From contig JAFGSC010000337.1 in NCBI GenBank assembly GCA_016934875.1, positions 1 to 5,714 on the forward strand: a stretch of 5,714 nucleotides of DNA. The letters are read 5' to 3'. Below the pieces are notes generated by a model that saw nothing but the letters and a program-made list of their open reading frames with translations, made no database searches and was not told the DNA's origin. A program made the position numbers and the translations under genes. Shown here one piece after another: positions 1-5,714 of the stretch (position 1 is the first letter of the stretch; every line of letters starts with the position of its first letter). The stretch comes from Candidatus Atribacteria bacterium (lineage in GTDB: Bacteria > Atribacterota > Phoenicimicrobiia > Phoenicimicrobiales > Stramentimicrobiaceae).

Positions 1-90
1 AATACGAGAGGTTACTGGCAAAGAATAACTCTCCGGAATGTATGGTGTGTTAAGACTTAAAGTGTCTAACCTGAGGGGTTCACTCCACCT
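1..90. other. Non-coding, hairpin-rich segment abutting truncated hsdM (possible mobile-element end)
   Basis: No recognisable gene is seen here. The frame that becomes hsdM is open for 19 codons from base 1, then closed by TAA at 58-60 and again at 67-69, and the short peptide does not look like HsdM. Three inverted repeats follow one another: GAGAG/CTCTC at 6-10 and 29-33, extended by TTA/TAA with one bulged base; GTTA(A)GAC at 49-56 with GTCTAAC at 64-70; and GGGG/CTCC at 75-78 and 83-86 around a TTCA loop, with one G-T pair. HsdM-like coding starts abruptly at about base 91. This fits the right end of an inserted element, for example an IS200/IS605 or IS607 end with its structured RNA, but no transposase remnant is readable, so the identity is inference only. 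Confidence 0.35.
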
Positions 91-288
91 AGATTTTGCA
101 AGATTGTTTCCACAGAAGATATTTTAAAAAATGGAGGAAACCTTAGCGTTCAATTATATGTAAAACGACATATCACAAATAACCGCCATAATGATAATTT
201 AAAAGATTTAGTTAACAAATGGGATGACCAATCTAAAAAATTAAAAGCAAACTTAACAAATTTATTAAAGGTATTATCGAATGATTAA
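70..288 (+). pseudogene. hsdM: HsdM C-terminal fragment (type I DNA methyltransferase subunit), 5'-truncated
   Basis: HsdM is the adenine-N6 methyltransferase subunit of type I restriction-modification enzymes. Only its tail is present. From about base 91 the frame reads RFCKIVSTEDIL, then NGGNLSVQLYV, matching the conserved closing motif of many HsdM proteins (an isoleucine-rich strand, then NLS-x-x-LYV). A polar tail of about 40 residues follows, ending in LLKVLSND at the TAA of 286-288. The catalytic parts (SAM-binding FxGxG and NPPF motifs) are not in the window. The frame is closed upstream by TAA at 67-69, so residues before the RFCKIV stretch are unlikely to be native. The stop overlaps the hsdS start by 8 nt, and hsdS and hsdR follow, which strengthens the identification. 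Either an element has split hsdM, with the rest lying to the left, or the gene has lost its front. The tail is well supported; the cause of truncation is inferred. Confidence 0.8.
267..271 (+). promoter_or_regulatory. Ribosome binding site for hsdS
   Basis: AAAGG lies 9 nt before the ATG at 281, inside the last codons of hsdM. It supports the chosen hsdS start and suggests translational coupling with hsdM. Confidence 0.5.
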
Positions 289-1450
289 GACTGAAAAATG
301 GGAAAAAGTATTTTTAGGAGAGATAGCAGATGAAATCATTGAGCGTATAGATAATCCATCTCAATCAGGTTTTGAATTGTTTGTGGGTCTTGAGCACTTT
401 ATTTCGGGTGATTTAAAAATTGAACAGTGGGGAAGCACAAAAAATCTTGTATCTGCAATGAAGAAATTTCAGAAAGGAGATATTCTTTTTGCTAGAAGGA
501 ATGCTTATCTTAAGCGTTCTTCTATAGTTCAGTTTGATGGTGTATGTTTTGGGGATGCCTTTGTGATAAGGGAGAAGAAAGATAGTCTTGTACCAGGATT
601 TTTAGCTTTTATATTTAATAGTGAGTCATTGTGGAATTATGCTAATTCTTACGCAGCTGGAACAATGTCTAAAAGGGTTAAATGGAGAGATTTAGCAAAA
701 TATTCGTTCAAACTCCCTCCTTTAAACGAACAAAAACGACTGGCGGATTTGTTGTGGAGCGTGGATGGTGCTGTAGAGAAGCAATTATTTTTGCTGAGGG
801 AATTGAAACAGTTGTTTAGAATTATAGTCGAAGAAAAACTTATTTTTTTAAAAGGAAAAAAGATTCAGCTAAGTGGAATTGCTGATGATTCTACTGGTGG
901 CTTTATTGATGGTGATTGGATTGAGTCAAAAGATCAATCAGAGGAAGGAATTCGTTTATTGCAATTAGCAGATATAGGGGTAGGGACGTTTCTTGATAAG
1001 TCTAGGCGATTTATAACTGAAGAAACTTTCCATCGTTTAAGTTGCTTTGAGGTATTACCTGGAGATATTCTCTTAGCAAGGATGCCGGAGCCTTTAGGTA
1101 GAGCCTGTATAATTCCTAATATTGGATGCAAGATGATTACAGCAGTTGACTGTTGTGTAATTAGAGTTAATGAGAAAATGCATAATAAACATTTCTGGAT
1201 GTATTTTCTTAATTCCGATTTTATGAGAAGGAAAATGGAGTCTTTGGCTTCTGGAACAACAAGAAAAAGAATAAGCAGGAAAAATTTGGAAAGAATTCAA
1301 ATCTGTTGTCCAGGGAAAAAAGATCAAGATAGAATTGTGCGAAATCTGGCTCGTTTAACAAAAAATATGGATAAAGTTCTTATTAATATAGCTTTACAAA
1401 AGCAAATAAGAAAGCAGTTAATTAATCAAATATTTGGAGGAAAATCATGA
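281..1450 (+). CDS. hsdS: Type I restriction-modification specificity subunit HsdS
   Basis: HsdS is the DNA-recognition subunit. It binds a two-part target and bridges two HsdM subunits, and in the full enzyme HsdR. The 389-residue protein has the expected two-fold design. The first target recognition domain is roughly residues 5-145, closed by GTMSKR (127-132) and LPPLNEQKRLADLL (145-158), which opens a spacer helix to about 190. The second is roughly 195-341, closed by GTTRKR (325-330), with a second conserved helix at about 343-386. The second domain begins GDWIESKDQSEEGIRLLQ (211-228), a form common in HsdS proteins. The two GT-x-x-KR elements lie 198 residues apart, marking the internal repeat. 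Length is normal and there is no internal stop or frameshift. The ATG at 281 has AAAGG nearby and overlaps the hsdM stop; the gene's own stop overlaps the hsdR start. The recognised DNA sequence cannot be read from the protein. Confidence 0.95.
   Translation: MIKTEKWEKVFLGEIADEIIERIDNPSQSGFELFVGLEHFISGDLKIEQWGSTKNLVSAMKKFQKGDILFARRNAYLKRSSIVQFDGVCFGDAFVIREKKDSLVPGFLAFIFNSESLWNYANSYAAGTMSKRVKWRDLAKYSFKLPPLNEQKRLADLLWSVDGAVEKQLFLLRELKQLFRIIVEEKLIFLKGKKIQLSGIADDSTGGFIDGDWIESKDQSEEGIRLLQLADIGVGTFLDKSRRFITEETFHRLSCFEVLPGDILLARMPEPLGRACIIPNIGCKMITAVDCCVIRVNEKMHNKHFWMYFLNSDFMRRKMESLASGTTRKRISRKNLERIQICCPGKKDQDRIVRNLARLTKNMDKVLINIALQKQIRKQLINQIFGGKS
1436..1440 (+). promoter_or_regulatory. Strong ribosome binding site for hsdR
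   Basis: GGAGG lies 6 nt before the ATG at 1447, within the last codons of hsdS. Together with the ATGA overlap it fixes the hsdR start and indicates coupled translation. Confidence 0.8.
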
Positions 1451-4416
1451 CTTTCAACGAACAAAATACGATTGAACAGTATGTGATTTCAAAGTTAACC
1501 GGGCATAAGTTTGAGGGCGTTACGGATAACACACAGCCTCCATATGGTAAAGCGGTACAATGGAAGTACTTACCTGCGGAGGAGCTTGGCCGGGATGAGG
1601 GTGAAATGATTGTTGAGAAAATGCTTAAAGACGCGCTTATTCGTATTAACCCTGAAATTCGTGTTCTTCCTGAACGCGCGGATGAAGTGATTTATAAGTT
1701 AAGGGCAATTTTTTTAGCCGTCCATGATGTAGGACTTGTGCGGGCAAATGAAGAATTTTCCAAATGGCTTCAGGGCGATAAGACTATGCCGTTTGGCAAA
1801 AATAATCAACATGTACCTGTGCGGCTTATTGATTTTGAGAATTTGACAAATAACAGTTTTATTGCAACCAATCAATATAAGGTTACAAGGGGCGTGACAA
1901 AGATCCCTGATATGGCGCTTTTAATTAATGGTATTCCGGTTGTTATTGGTGAATTTAAGACACCTGTCCGGCCAGCGATATCATGGCTGGATGGAGCGGT
2001 GCAGATTCATGATGATTATGAAAATAGTATTCCTGAGCTATTTGTGCCAAATATTTTTTCTTTTGCGACCGAAGGTAAAACATTTCGATACGGTTCTATA
2101 CGTATGCCTCTTGAGATATGGGGGCCATGGCGTGATGAGTCAAAAAATGATAAAGCATTGGGCGAATTATTCGGACTTAAAGAAATTGAGGTTGCAATTG
2201 AATCTATGCTTAAGCCTTCAGTCGTATTGGATATTTTAGATCATTTTACGATATTTGCTACAGACAGGAAAAATCGCAGAATTAAGATTATTGCTCGTTA
2301 TCAGCAGTACGAAGGTGCGAATTTAATCGTAAAGCGTGTTAAGGAAGGAATTGTTAAGAAGGGACTTATCTGGCATTTTCAGGGATCAGGGAAATCGCTT
2401 CTTATGGTGTTTGCCGCACAAAAATTACGTCATGCACCTGAGCTAAGAAGCCCGACTGTCCTTATTATTGTTGATAGGATTGATCTTGATACACAGATCA
2501 CAGCAACATTCAATGCCAGTGATGTGCCGAATATTGTAGCGACAGACAGTAGGGAAGAATTAGAAAGACTTTTAAAACAAGATACCCGGAAAATCATTAT
2601 TACAATGATGCATAAATTTGCGGAAGCTGATGGAGTTTTAAATGGCAGAGATAATATTATTGCCCTTGTTGATGAAGCGCACAGGACACAAGAAGGTGAT
2701 TTAGGAAGAAAATTACGTGATGCACTTCCAAGCGCGTTTTTCTTCGGCCTTACCGGTACACCTATTAATAAACGCGATAGAAATACGTTTCGCACCTTTA
2801 GCTCTGAGGAAGACTTGAGCGGATATTTATCACGATATTCTTTTGAAGAGTCTCTGAGGGATAAGGCGACACTTCCACTTCATTTTGAGCCTCGTCTTTT
2901 AGATGTACATGTGGATAAAGAAATTATCGACGCAGAGTTTAGCGCAATGACTGAAACATTATCGGAAGTACAGCGCGCACTGTTAGTGCAAAAGGCTGCG
3001 CAAATGTCTGCATTTCTAAAGTCACCCGAGAGGGTAAGAAAAATTGTTGAAGATATTGTTAAACATTTCAGAGAGAAGATTGAGCCCCAGGGCTTTAAAG
3101 CTCAGATTGTCTGCTGTGATCGTTTAGCTTGCGACCAATATAAGCAAGAGATGGATAAGATTATAATTCCCGATGAGAGCGTTGTTGTGATGACGACTAA
3201 TCAATCGGATAGTAATGAATTCAAGCGAAAGTATCGGATGGATAGAGACAAACAGGAAAAGATTTTGGATAGATTTCGTGATCCGATAGATCCGTTAAAA
3301 TTTGTAATTGTGACTGCAAAACTTTTAACCGGATTTGATGCGCCGATTTTACAGGCGATGTATATAGATAAAGCTATGAAAGATCATAACCTTTTACAGG
3401 CGATATGCCGAACCAATCGTGTTTATAAGGATAAATCACATGGACTTATTGTAGATTATTACGGGGTCTTTGATAATGTAGCCAAAGCTTTGGAATTTGA
3501 TGAAGCAACGGTAAGACATGTAATCACGAATATTGGAACATTGAAAGAAAAGTTGAAACAAGCGATTGCGTTATGTCTTACACATTTTCCTAACGTGGAT
3601 AGGGGGCTTGAAGGTTACGAAGGACTTTTGCTTGCGCAGGATTGCGTGAATACCAATGTGAAACGTGATGCTTTTGCAGAAGTTTATAGTTACCTATCTA
3701 AATTGTGGGAGGCATTGTCTCCGGACTCAATTCTGAATGTTTATGAGAGAGACTATCGTTGGTTAACTAAGGTTTACGAATCCGTTAAGCCCACATCAGG
3801 GGATACAGGTCGTCTTTTATGGCATGCCTTAGGTGCTCAAACCATGAAGTTGATCCACGAACATATCCATGTTGAAAAGATCAACGATGATTTGGAAAAG
3901 ATTATCTTAGATGCTGATGTCGTTGAAGATTTGATAAAAACCAAAGACGTGAAAAAGGCAAAGATTATTGAAATAGTAATAGTCAGCCGCTTGCGTAAAC
4001 ACAAGGGTAAACCAAAATTCGAAGAACTTGGTAAAAAACTTGAAGAATTGAGAGATAAAGCGGAGCGTGGCCTAATTAACAGCGTCGATTTCTTGAAGCA
4101 TTTAATACAATTGGCCAAGGAAGTAGTTCAAGCTGAAAAAGAAGTTGATAATGAAGAAGAGCAAAAAGGGGCGAAAGCAGCACTCACCGAGCTTTTCTTG
4201 GAATTACGTAACGATCAAACCCCGGCTATTGTTGAGCGCATCGTAAATGATATTGATGAAATTGTTAAGATTGTGCGTTTTCCTGGATGGCAATCCACTG
4301 CAGCCGGCGAGCGTGAAGTTAAAAAAGCCCTGCGTAAAACTCTGTTTAAATACAAACTTCATACCGATCAAGATCTTTTTGACAAGGCTTTTGAATATAT
4401 TAGGGAGTATTATTGA
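1447..4416 (+). CDS. hsdR: Type I restriction enzyme motor/endonuclease subunit HsdR
   Basis: HsdR is the ATP-driven translocase and nuclease of type I restriction enzymes. It pulls in unmethylated DNA bound by the M2S core and cuts at a distance. At 989 residues it has normal family length. The N-terminal nuclease shows the PD-(D/E)xK pattern: PD at 154-155, then GEFK at 168-171 (catalytic D155, E169, K171 expected). The superfamily 2 motor follows: Walker A FQGSGKS (311-317), DEAH (409-412), TGTP (436-439), TGFDAP (628-633) and QAICRTNR (651-658). The remaining third, with charged helices at about 850-905, is the C-terminal region that docks on the methyltransferase core. The start MTFNEQNTIEQYVISKLTG resembles other HsdR N-termini and has GGAGG 6 nt upstream. 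All key residues are present and the frame is unbroken. It overlaps hsdS by 4 nt (ATGA). It looks somewhat less AT-rich than the genes on either side. Confidence 0.97.
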   Translation: MTFNEQNTIEQYVISKLTGHKFEGVTDNTQPPYGKAVQWKYLPAEELGRDEGEMIVEKMLKDALIRINPEIRVLPERADEVIYKLRAIFLAVHDVGLVRANEEFSKWLQGDKTMPFGKNNQHVPVRLIDFENLTNNSFIATNQYKVTRGVTKIPDMALLINGIPVVIGEFKTPVRPAISWLDGAVQIHDDYENSIPELFVPNIFSFATEGKTFRYGSIRMPLEIWGPWRDESKNDKALGELFGLKEIEVAIESMLKPSVVLDILDHFTIFATDRKNRRIKIIARYQQYEGANLIVKRVKEGIVKKGLIWHFQGSGKSLLMVFAAQKLRHAPELRSPTVLIIVDRIDLDTQITATFNASDVPNIVATDSREELERLLKQDTRKIIITMMHKFAEADGVLNGRDNIIALVDEAHRTQEGDLGRKLRDALPSAFFFGLTGTPINKRDRNTFRTFSSEEDLSGYLSRYSFEESLRDKATLPLHFEPRLLDVHVDKEIIDAEFSAMTETLSEVQRALLVQKAAQMSAFLKSPERVRKIVEDIVKHFREKIEPQGFKAQIVCCDRLACDQYKQEMDKIIIPDESVVVMTTNQSDSNEFKRKYRMDRDKQEKILDRFRDPIDPLKFVIVTAKLLTGFDAPILQAMYIDKAMKDHNLLQAICRTNRVYKDKSHGLIVDYYGVFDNVAKALEFDEATVRHVITNIGTLKEKLKQAIALCLTHFPNVDRGLEGYEGLLLAQDCVNTNVKRDAFAEVYSYLSKLWEALSPDSILNVYERDYRWLTKVYESVKPTSGDTGRLLWHALGAQTMKLIHEHIHVEKINDDLEKIILDADVVEDLIKTKDVKKAKIIEIVIVSRLRKHKGKPKFEELGKKLEELRDKAERGLINSVDFLKHLIQLAKEVVQAEKEVDNEEEQKGAKAALTELFLELRNDQTPAIVERIVNDIDEIVKIVRFPGWQSTAAGEREVKKALRKTLFKYKLHTDQDLFDKAFEYIREYY

Positions 4417-4420
4417 TAGT

Positions 4421-4449
4421 TTATCTGTAAATATAAGTAACAGTATAAT
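4421..4449 (+). promoter_or_regulatory. Candidate sigma-70-type promoter upstream of the reverse transcriptase
   Basis: A perfect TATAAT lies at 4444-4449, 17 nt after a weak -35-like TTATCT at 4421-4426, in the gap between hsdR and the reverse-transcriptase gene. Transcription would begin near 4456, leaving a leader of about 70 nt before the ATG at 4530. The region is very AT-rich, so such matches arise easily. No convincing intrinsic terminator is seen after hsdR, so read-through from the restriction operon is also possible. Confidence 0.4.
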
Positions 4450-4512
4450 TTTATTAATTCATAAAATAGAAATATTGTAAAATACAAAACTTATTTAATT
4501 CTTTATTTGTAT

Positions 4513-4517
4513 AGGAG
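4513..4517 (+). promoter_or_regulatory. Ribosome binding site for the reverse-transcriptase gene
   Basis: AGGAG lies 12 nt before the ATG at 4530. The spacing is a little long, but no better start is available, and the protein's characteristic N-terminal motif begins at residue 5. Confidence 0.6.
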
Positions 4518-4529
4518 AGATTTTCTATA

Positions 4530-5561
4530 ATGTTGAATCAGTCATTTTCTGCAGAAAATTTTAGACGAATATTAGATTTAGAAAACCGAAAAGGTTTATA
4601 TTTAGAAGGTCGCTTTTTTCCAAATATTACAGAAATTACAGAAAAAATAAAGAAATATACAGAGGAAATTAAAGACAAACAAAAAAATGGAATAGGTCTA
4701 GATAACGAAATTGAAGAACTATATAAACGGAAGAAAGAATTAAAAGAAGAAAAAAACGAAAAGCTTAATGCAGAGTTGCAAAAAGTAAGTGAAAAAGTGG
4801 TTGCATCAGATTTCAAAATTCAGTTAGAAAAGAAAGACTTTCAAAATGCAAAGTCTCTTTATGTTACAAAAGATTCTCCGGAATATTATTTTACTATGAA
4901 ACAGATTGAAAGGAATATTTCCCGCTTGTTTGACGTTAAGCAGTCAAATAGAAATGAGATTGTAAGCCAAGTAAAAAATTTATTGAAAGACGGTTTTCCT
5001 AAATATGTATTGAAAATCGATATAGATAATTTTTACGAAAGTATTCCTCAAAAAATATTATTAAATAAAATAAATGACGATAATTTGTTAACACCTTTTT
5101 CAAAGAAGATTTTAAGAAATATAATAAAACAATATACGCAATTATCGGGAAGCAATAAAGGAATTCCTAGGGGGATAGGTGTTAGCGCATATCTTGCAGA
5201 ATTATTTATGAGAGATATTGATAACAAAATTAAGTCTATGGTAGAGATAAGTTATTACGCCAGATATGTTGATGATATTATTATTATTTTTACTCCAAAA
5301 ATGAATGCTCATCATGTAGATTACTTAAAAGAAATAAAAAAAATAATCGAGGATAAATTTTACCTAAAATTAAATGATCAAAAAACCGATACATTTGATT
5401 TACTAGATCCAAGGCAAAGTTCTTCATACACAATGGAATATTTAGGATATAAAATTACTTTCGGAACCGGAGACATTAAAACAGAATTAAGTCAAAAAAA
5501 GTTTGATAAATATAAACAACGCATTAATCTAACTTTCGATAATTATTTCAATTTAATATAG
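4530..5561 (+). CDS. drt3a: Defence-type reverse transcriptase, Drt3a (UG3)-like, probably 3'-truncated by IS
   Basis: This is an RNA-dependent DNA polymerase. Seen directly: motif A KIDIDNFYESIP (162-173, D164 as catalytic residue), motif B GIPRGIGVSAYLAELFM (211-227), motif C YARYVDDI (243-250, YVDD at 246-249), and motif E YLGYKI (304-309). A strongly charged, probably coiled-coil segment spans about 34-100. The opening QSFSAENFRRILDLENRKG (4-22) resembles, from memory, Drt3a/UG3 proteins of DRT type 3 anti-phage systems; this subclass call is less certain than the polymerase fold. It lacks a group II maturase region, the DGR [IVL]GxxxSQ motif and the retron VTG motif. Known DRT3 systems pair Drt3a with Drt3b (UG8) and an RNA; neither is seen. 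The protein ends at residue 343, just into the thumb (DKYKQRINLTFDNYF), with the stop directly beside an IS200-like stem-loop. The last residues may come from the IS, and C-terminal sequence is probably lost. It lies next to a type I restriction operon, as in a defence island. Confidence 0.75.
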   Translation: MLNQSFSAENFRRILDLENRKGLYLEGRFFPNITEITEKIKKYTEEIKDKQKNGIGLDNEIEELYKRKKELKEEKNEKLNAELQKVSEKVVASDFKIQLEKKDFQNAKSLYVTKDSPEYYFTMKQIERNISRLFDVKQSNRNEIVSQVKNLLKDGFPKYVLKIDIDNFYESIPQKILLNKINDDNLLTPFSKKILRNIIKQYTQLSGSNKGIPRGIGVSAYLAELFMRDIDNKIKSMVEISYYARYVDDIIIIFTPKMNAHHVDYLKEIKKIIEDKFYLKLNDQKTDTFDLLDPRQSSSYTMEYLGYKITFGTGDIKTELSQKKFDKYKQRINLTFDNYFNLI

Positions 5562-5562
5562 C

Positions 5563-5604
5563 GGGAACTCCCCACCTGTAAGGGTGGGGATGAGAGCAGT
5601 TTCC
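5563..5604. repeat. IS200-type left-end stem-loop
   Basis: A perfect inner hairpin pairs TCCCCACC (5569-5576) with GGTGGGGA (5583-5590) around the six-base loop TGTAAG. Outside it, GGGAAC (5563-5568) pairs with GTTTCC (5599-5604) with one G-T wobble, leaving the right arm with an eight-base bulge. Subterminal hairpins of this kind are what Y1 transposases of the IS200/IS605 family bind. In IS200 the left-end structure has also been reported to block incoming transcription and translation of tnpA. No T-tract follows the hairpin, so a role as an ordinary intrinsic terminator is not supported. Confidence 0.75.
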
Positions 5605-5627
5605 TGTATCTTCCGTTCGTACTTTGG

Positions 5628-5633
5628 TATAAT
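5628..5633 (+). promoter_or_regulatory. TATAAT -10-like box just before tnpA
   Basis: TATAAT ends 6 nt before the tnpA ATG at 5640, with no good -35 and no Shine-Dalgarno sequence between. If used, it would give an essentially leaderless or very short-leader tnpA message, consistent with the low expression typical of IS200 transposases. Confidence 0.3.
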
Positions 5634-5639
5634 AAAAAA

Positions 5640-5714
5640 ATGAGACTAAGAAAATCAGCCCATACCGTATACAAAACTCAATATCACATTGTCTGGATAA
5701 CCCGATACCGAAGG
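5640..5714 (+). CDS. tnpA: IS200/IS605-family Y1 transposase TnpA, N-terminal part
   Basis: TnpA is a small single-strand-specific transposase of the HUH tyrosine (Y1) type that cuts and rejoins element ends with a catalytic tyrosine. Only 25 codons are in the window. They read MRLRKSAHTVYKTQYH and then IVWITRYRR, the hallmark N-terminus of this family (YHIVW followed by KYRR or RYRR). The HUH motif and the catalytic tyrosine lie further on, outside the window, so integrity cannot be judged. The ATG at 5640 fits the family's usual start, although no clear ribosome binding site precedes it. The gene lies about 35 nt after the left-end stem-loop, as expected for an IS200-like element. Confidence 0.88.
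   Translation, partial: MRLRKSAHTVYKTQYHIVWITRYRR

Larger units (their letters stand above)
5555..5714 (+). mobile_element. IS200/IS605-family insertion sequence, left part only
   Basis: The left-end stem-loop (5563-5604) and the 5' end of tnpA (from 5640) identify an IS200-like element entering at the 3' end of the reverse-transcriptase gene. These elements use no terminal inverted repeats and make no target duplication; they insert beside a short, usually T-rich target. The sequence just left of the stem-loop is AATTTAATATA, so the exact boundary is uncertain to roughly ten bases. The right end and any accessory tnpB lie beyond the window. Confidence 0.75.

Noticed and set aside
1..90. Possible group II intron 3' end, prompted by an NTRGYWQ-like peptide at 1-21 resembling the end of some intron-encoded proteins
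   Set aside because: No 34-nt domain V with its AGC or CGC triad and GNRA loop is present, and there is too little room for domains V and VI between the stop at 58-60 and the hsdM sequence.
2430..2795. Open frames on the minus strand inside hsdR (also at 3837-4118) and inside the RT gene (4538-4816), and plus-strand frames at 1928-2239 and 4247-4480
   Set aside because: They lie within well-supported genes, have no ribosome binding sites of note, and their translations are low-complexity or rich in Ser, Phe and Leu, as expected from reading AT-rich genes in the wrong frame.
4417..4529. Intrinsic terminator after hsdR
   Set aside because: The gap is AT-rich, but no GC-containing stem followed by a T-run could be found.
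4530..5561. Retron, diversity-generating retroelement or group II intron reverse transcriptase
   Set aside because: No msr/msd-like structured region, no VTG motif, no [IVL]GxxxSQ motif or template/variable repeat pair, and no maturase or HNH region is seen. The N-terminal motif fits the defence class better.
5569..5590. The GC-rich hairpin as an intrinsic terminator of the reverse-transcriptase gene
   Set aside because: It is followed by ATGAGAGC rather than a T-run, and it is better explained as the IS left-end structure because tnpA begins just downstream.
1..5714. CRISPR array, tRNA or rRNA gene
   Set aside because: No regularly spaced direct repeats and no tRNA- or rRNA-like sequence were seen on either strand.

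Overview
The window is an AT-rich piece of a bacterial defence locus, bounded on its right side, and perhaps its left, by mobile DNA. It holds the end of a type I restriction-modification operon (a fragment of hsdM, then complete hsdS and hsdR), a reverse-transcriptase gene that most resembles the Drt3a/UG3 class of defence-associated reverse transcriptases, and the left end of an IS200-type insertion sequence whose tnpA runs off the window. The host is a low-GC bacterium. The lineage cannot be fixed from this sequence, because all these genes are commonly transferred between species.

Layout, left to right. Bases 1-90 contain no recognisable gene. They form a run of short inverted repeats, and the reading frame they share with hsdM is closed by two stops. 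From about base 91 that frame encodes a convincing HsdM C-terminal tail ending at 288. hsdS (281-1450) overlaps hsdM by 8 nt, and hsdR (1447-4416) overlaps hsdS through ATGA, so the three genes were built as one translationally coupled unit in the order M-S-R. A 113-bp AT-rich gap carries a plausible promoter and a ribosome binding site for the reverse transcriptase (4530-5561). That gene stops exactly where an IS200-like left-end stem-loop begins (5563-5604). The first 25 codons of TnpA follow from 5640.

How the genes work together. HsdS would choose the DNA target through two recognition domains, HsdM would methylate it, and HsdR would translocate and cleave unmethylated invading DNA. HsdS and HsdR look intact, but only the tail of HsdM is present, so whether the system works depends on sequence to the left. 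The reverse transcriptase keeps its polymerase motifs (motif A aspartate, YVDD) but appears to lose its C-terminal part to the IS. A Drt3a protein would be expected to act with a second reverse transcriptase (Drt3b) and a non-coding RNA, and neither is visible here. The window therefore reads as a defence island being eroded by insertion events rather than a fully intact new system. The part most worth following is the reverse-transcriptase locus and whatever lies beyond the IS.
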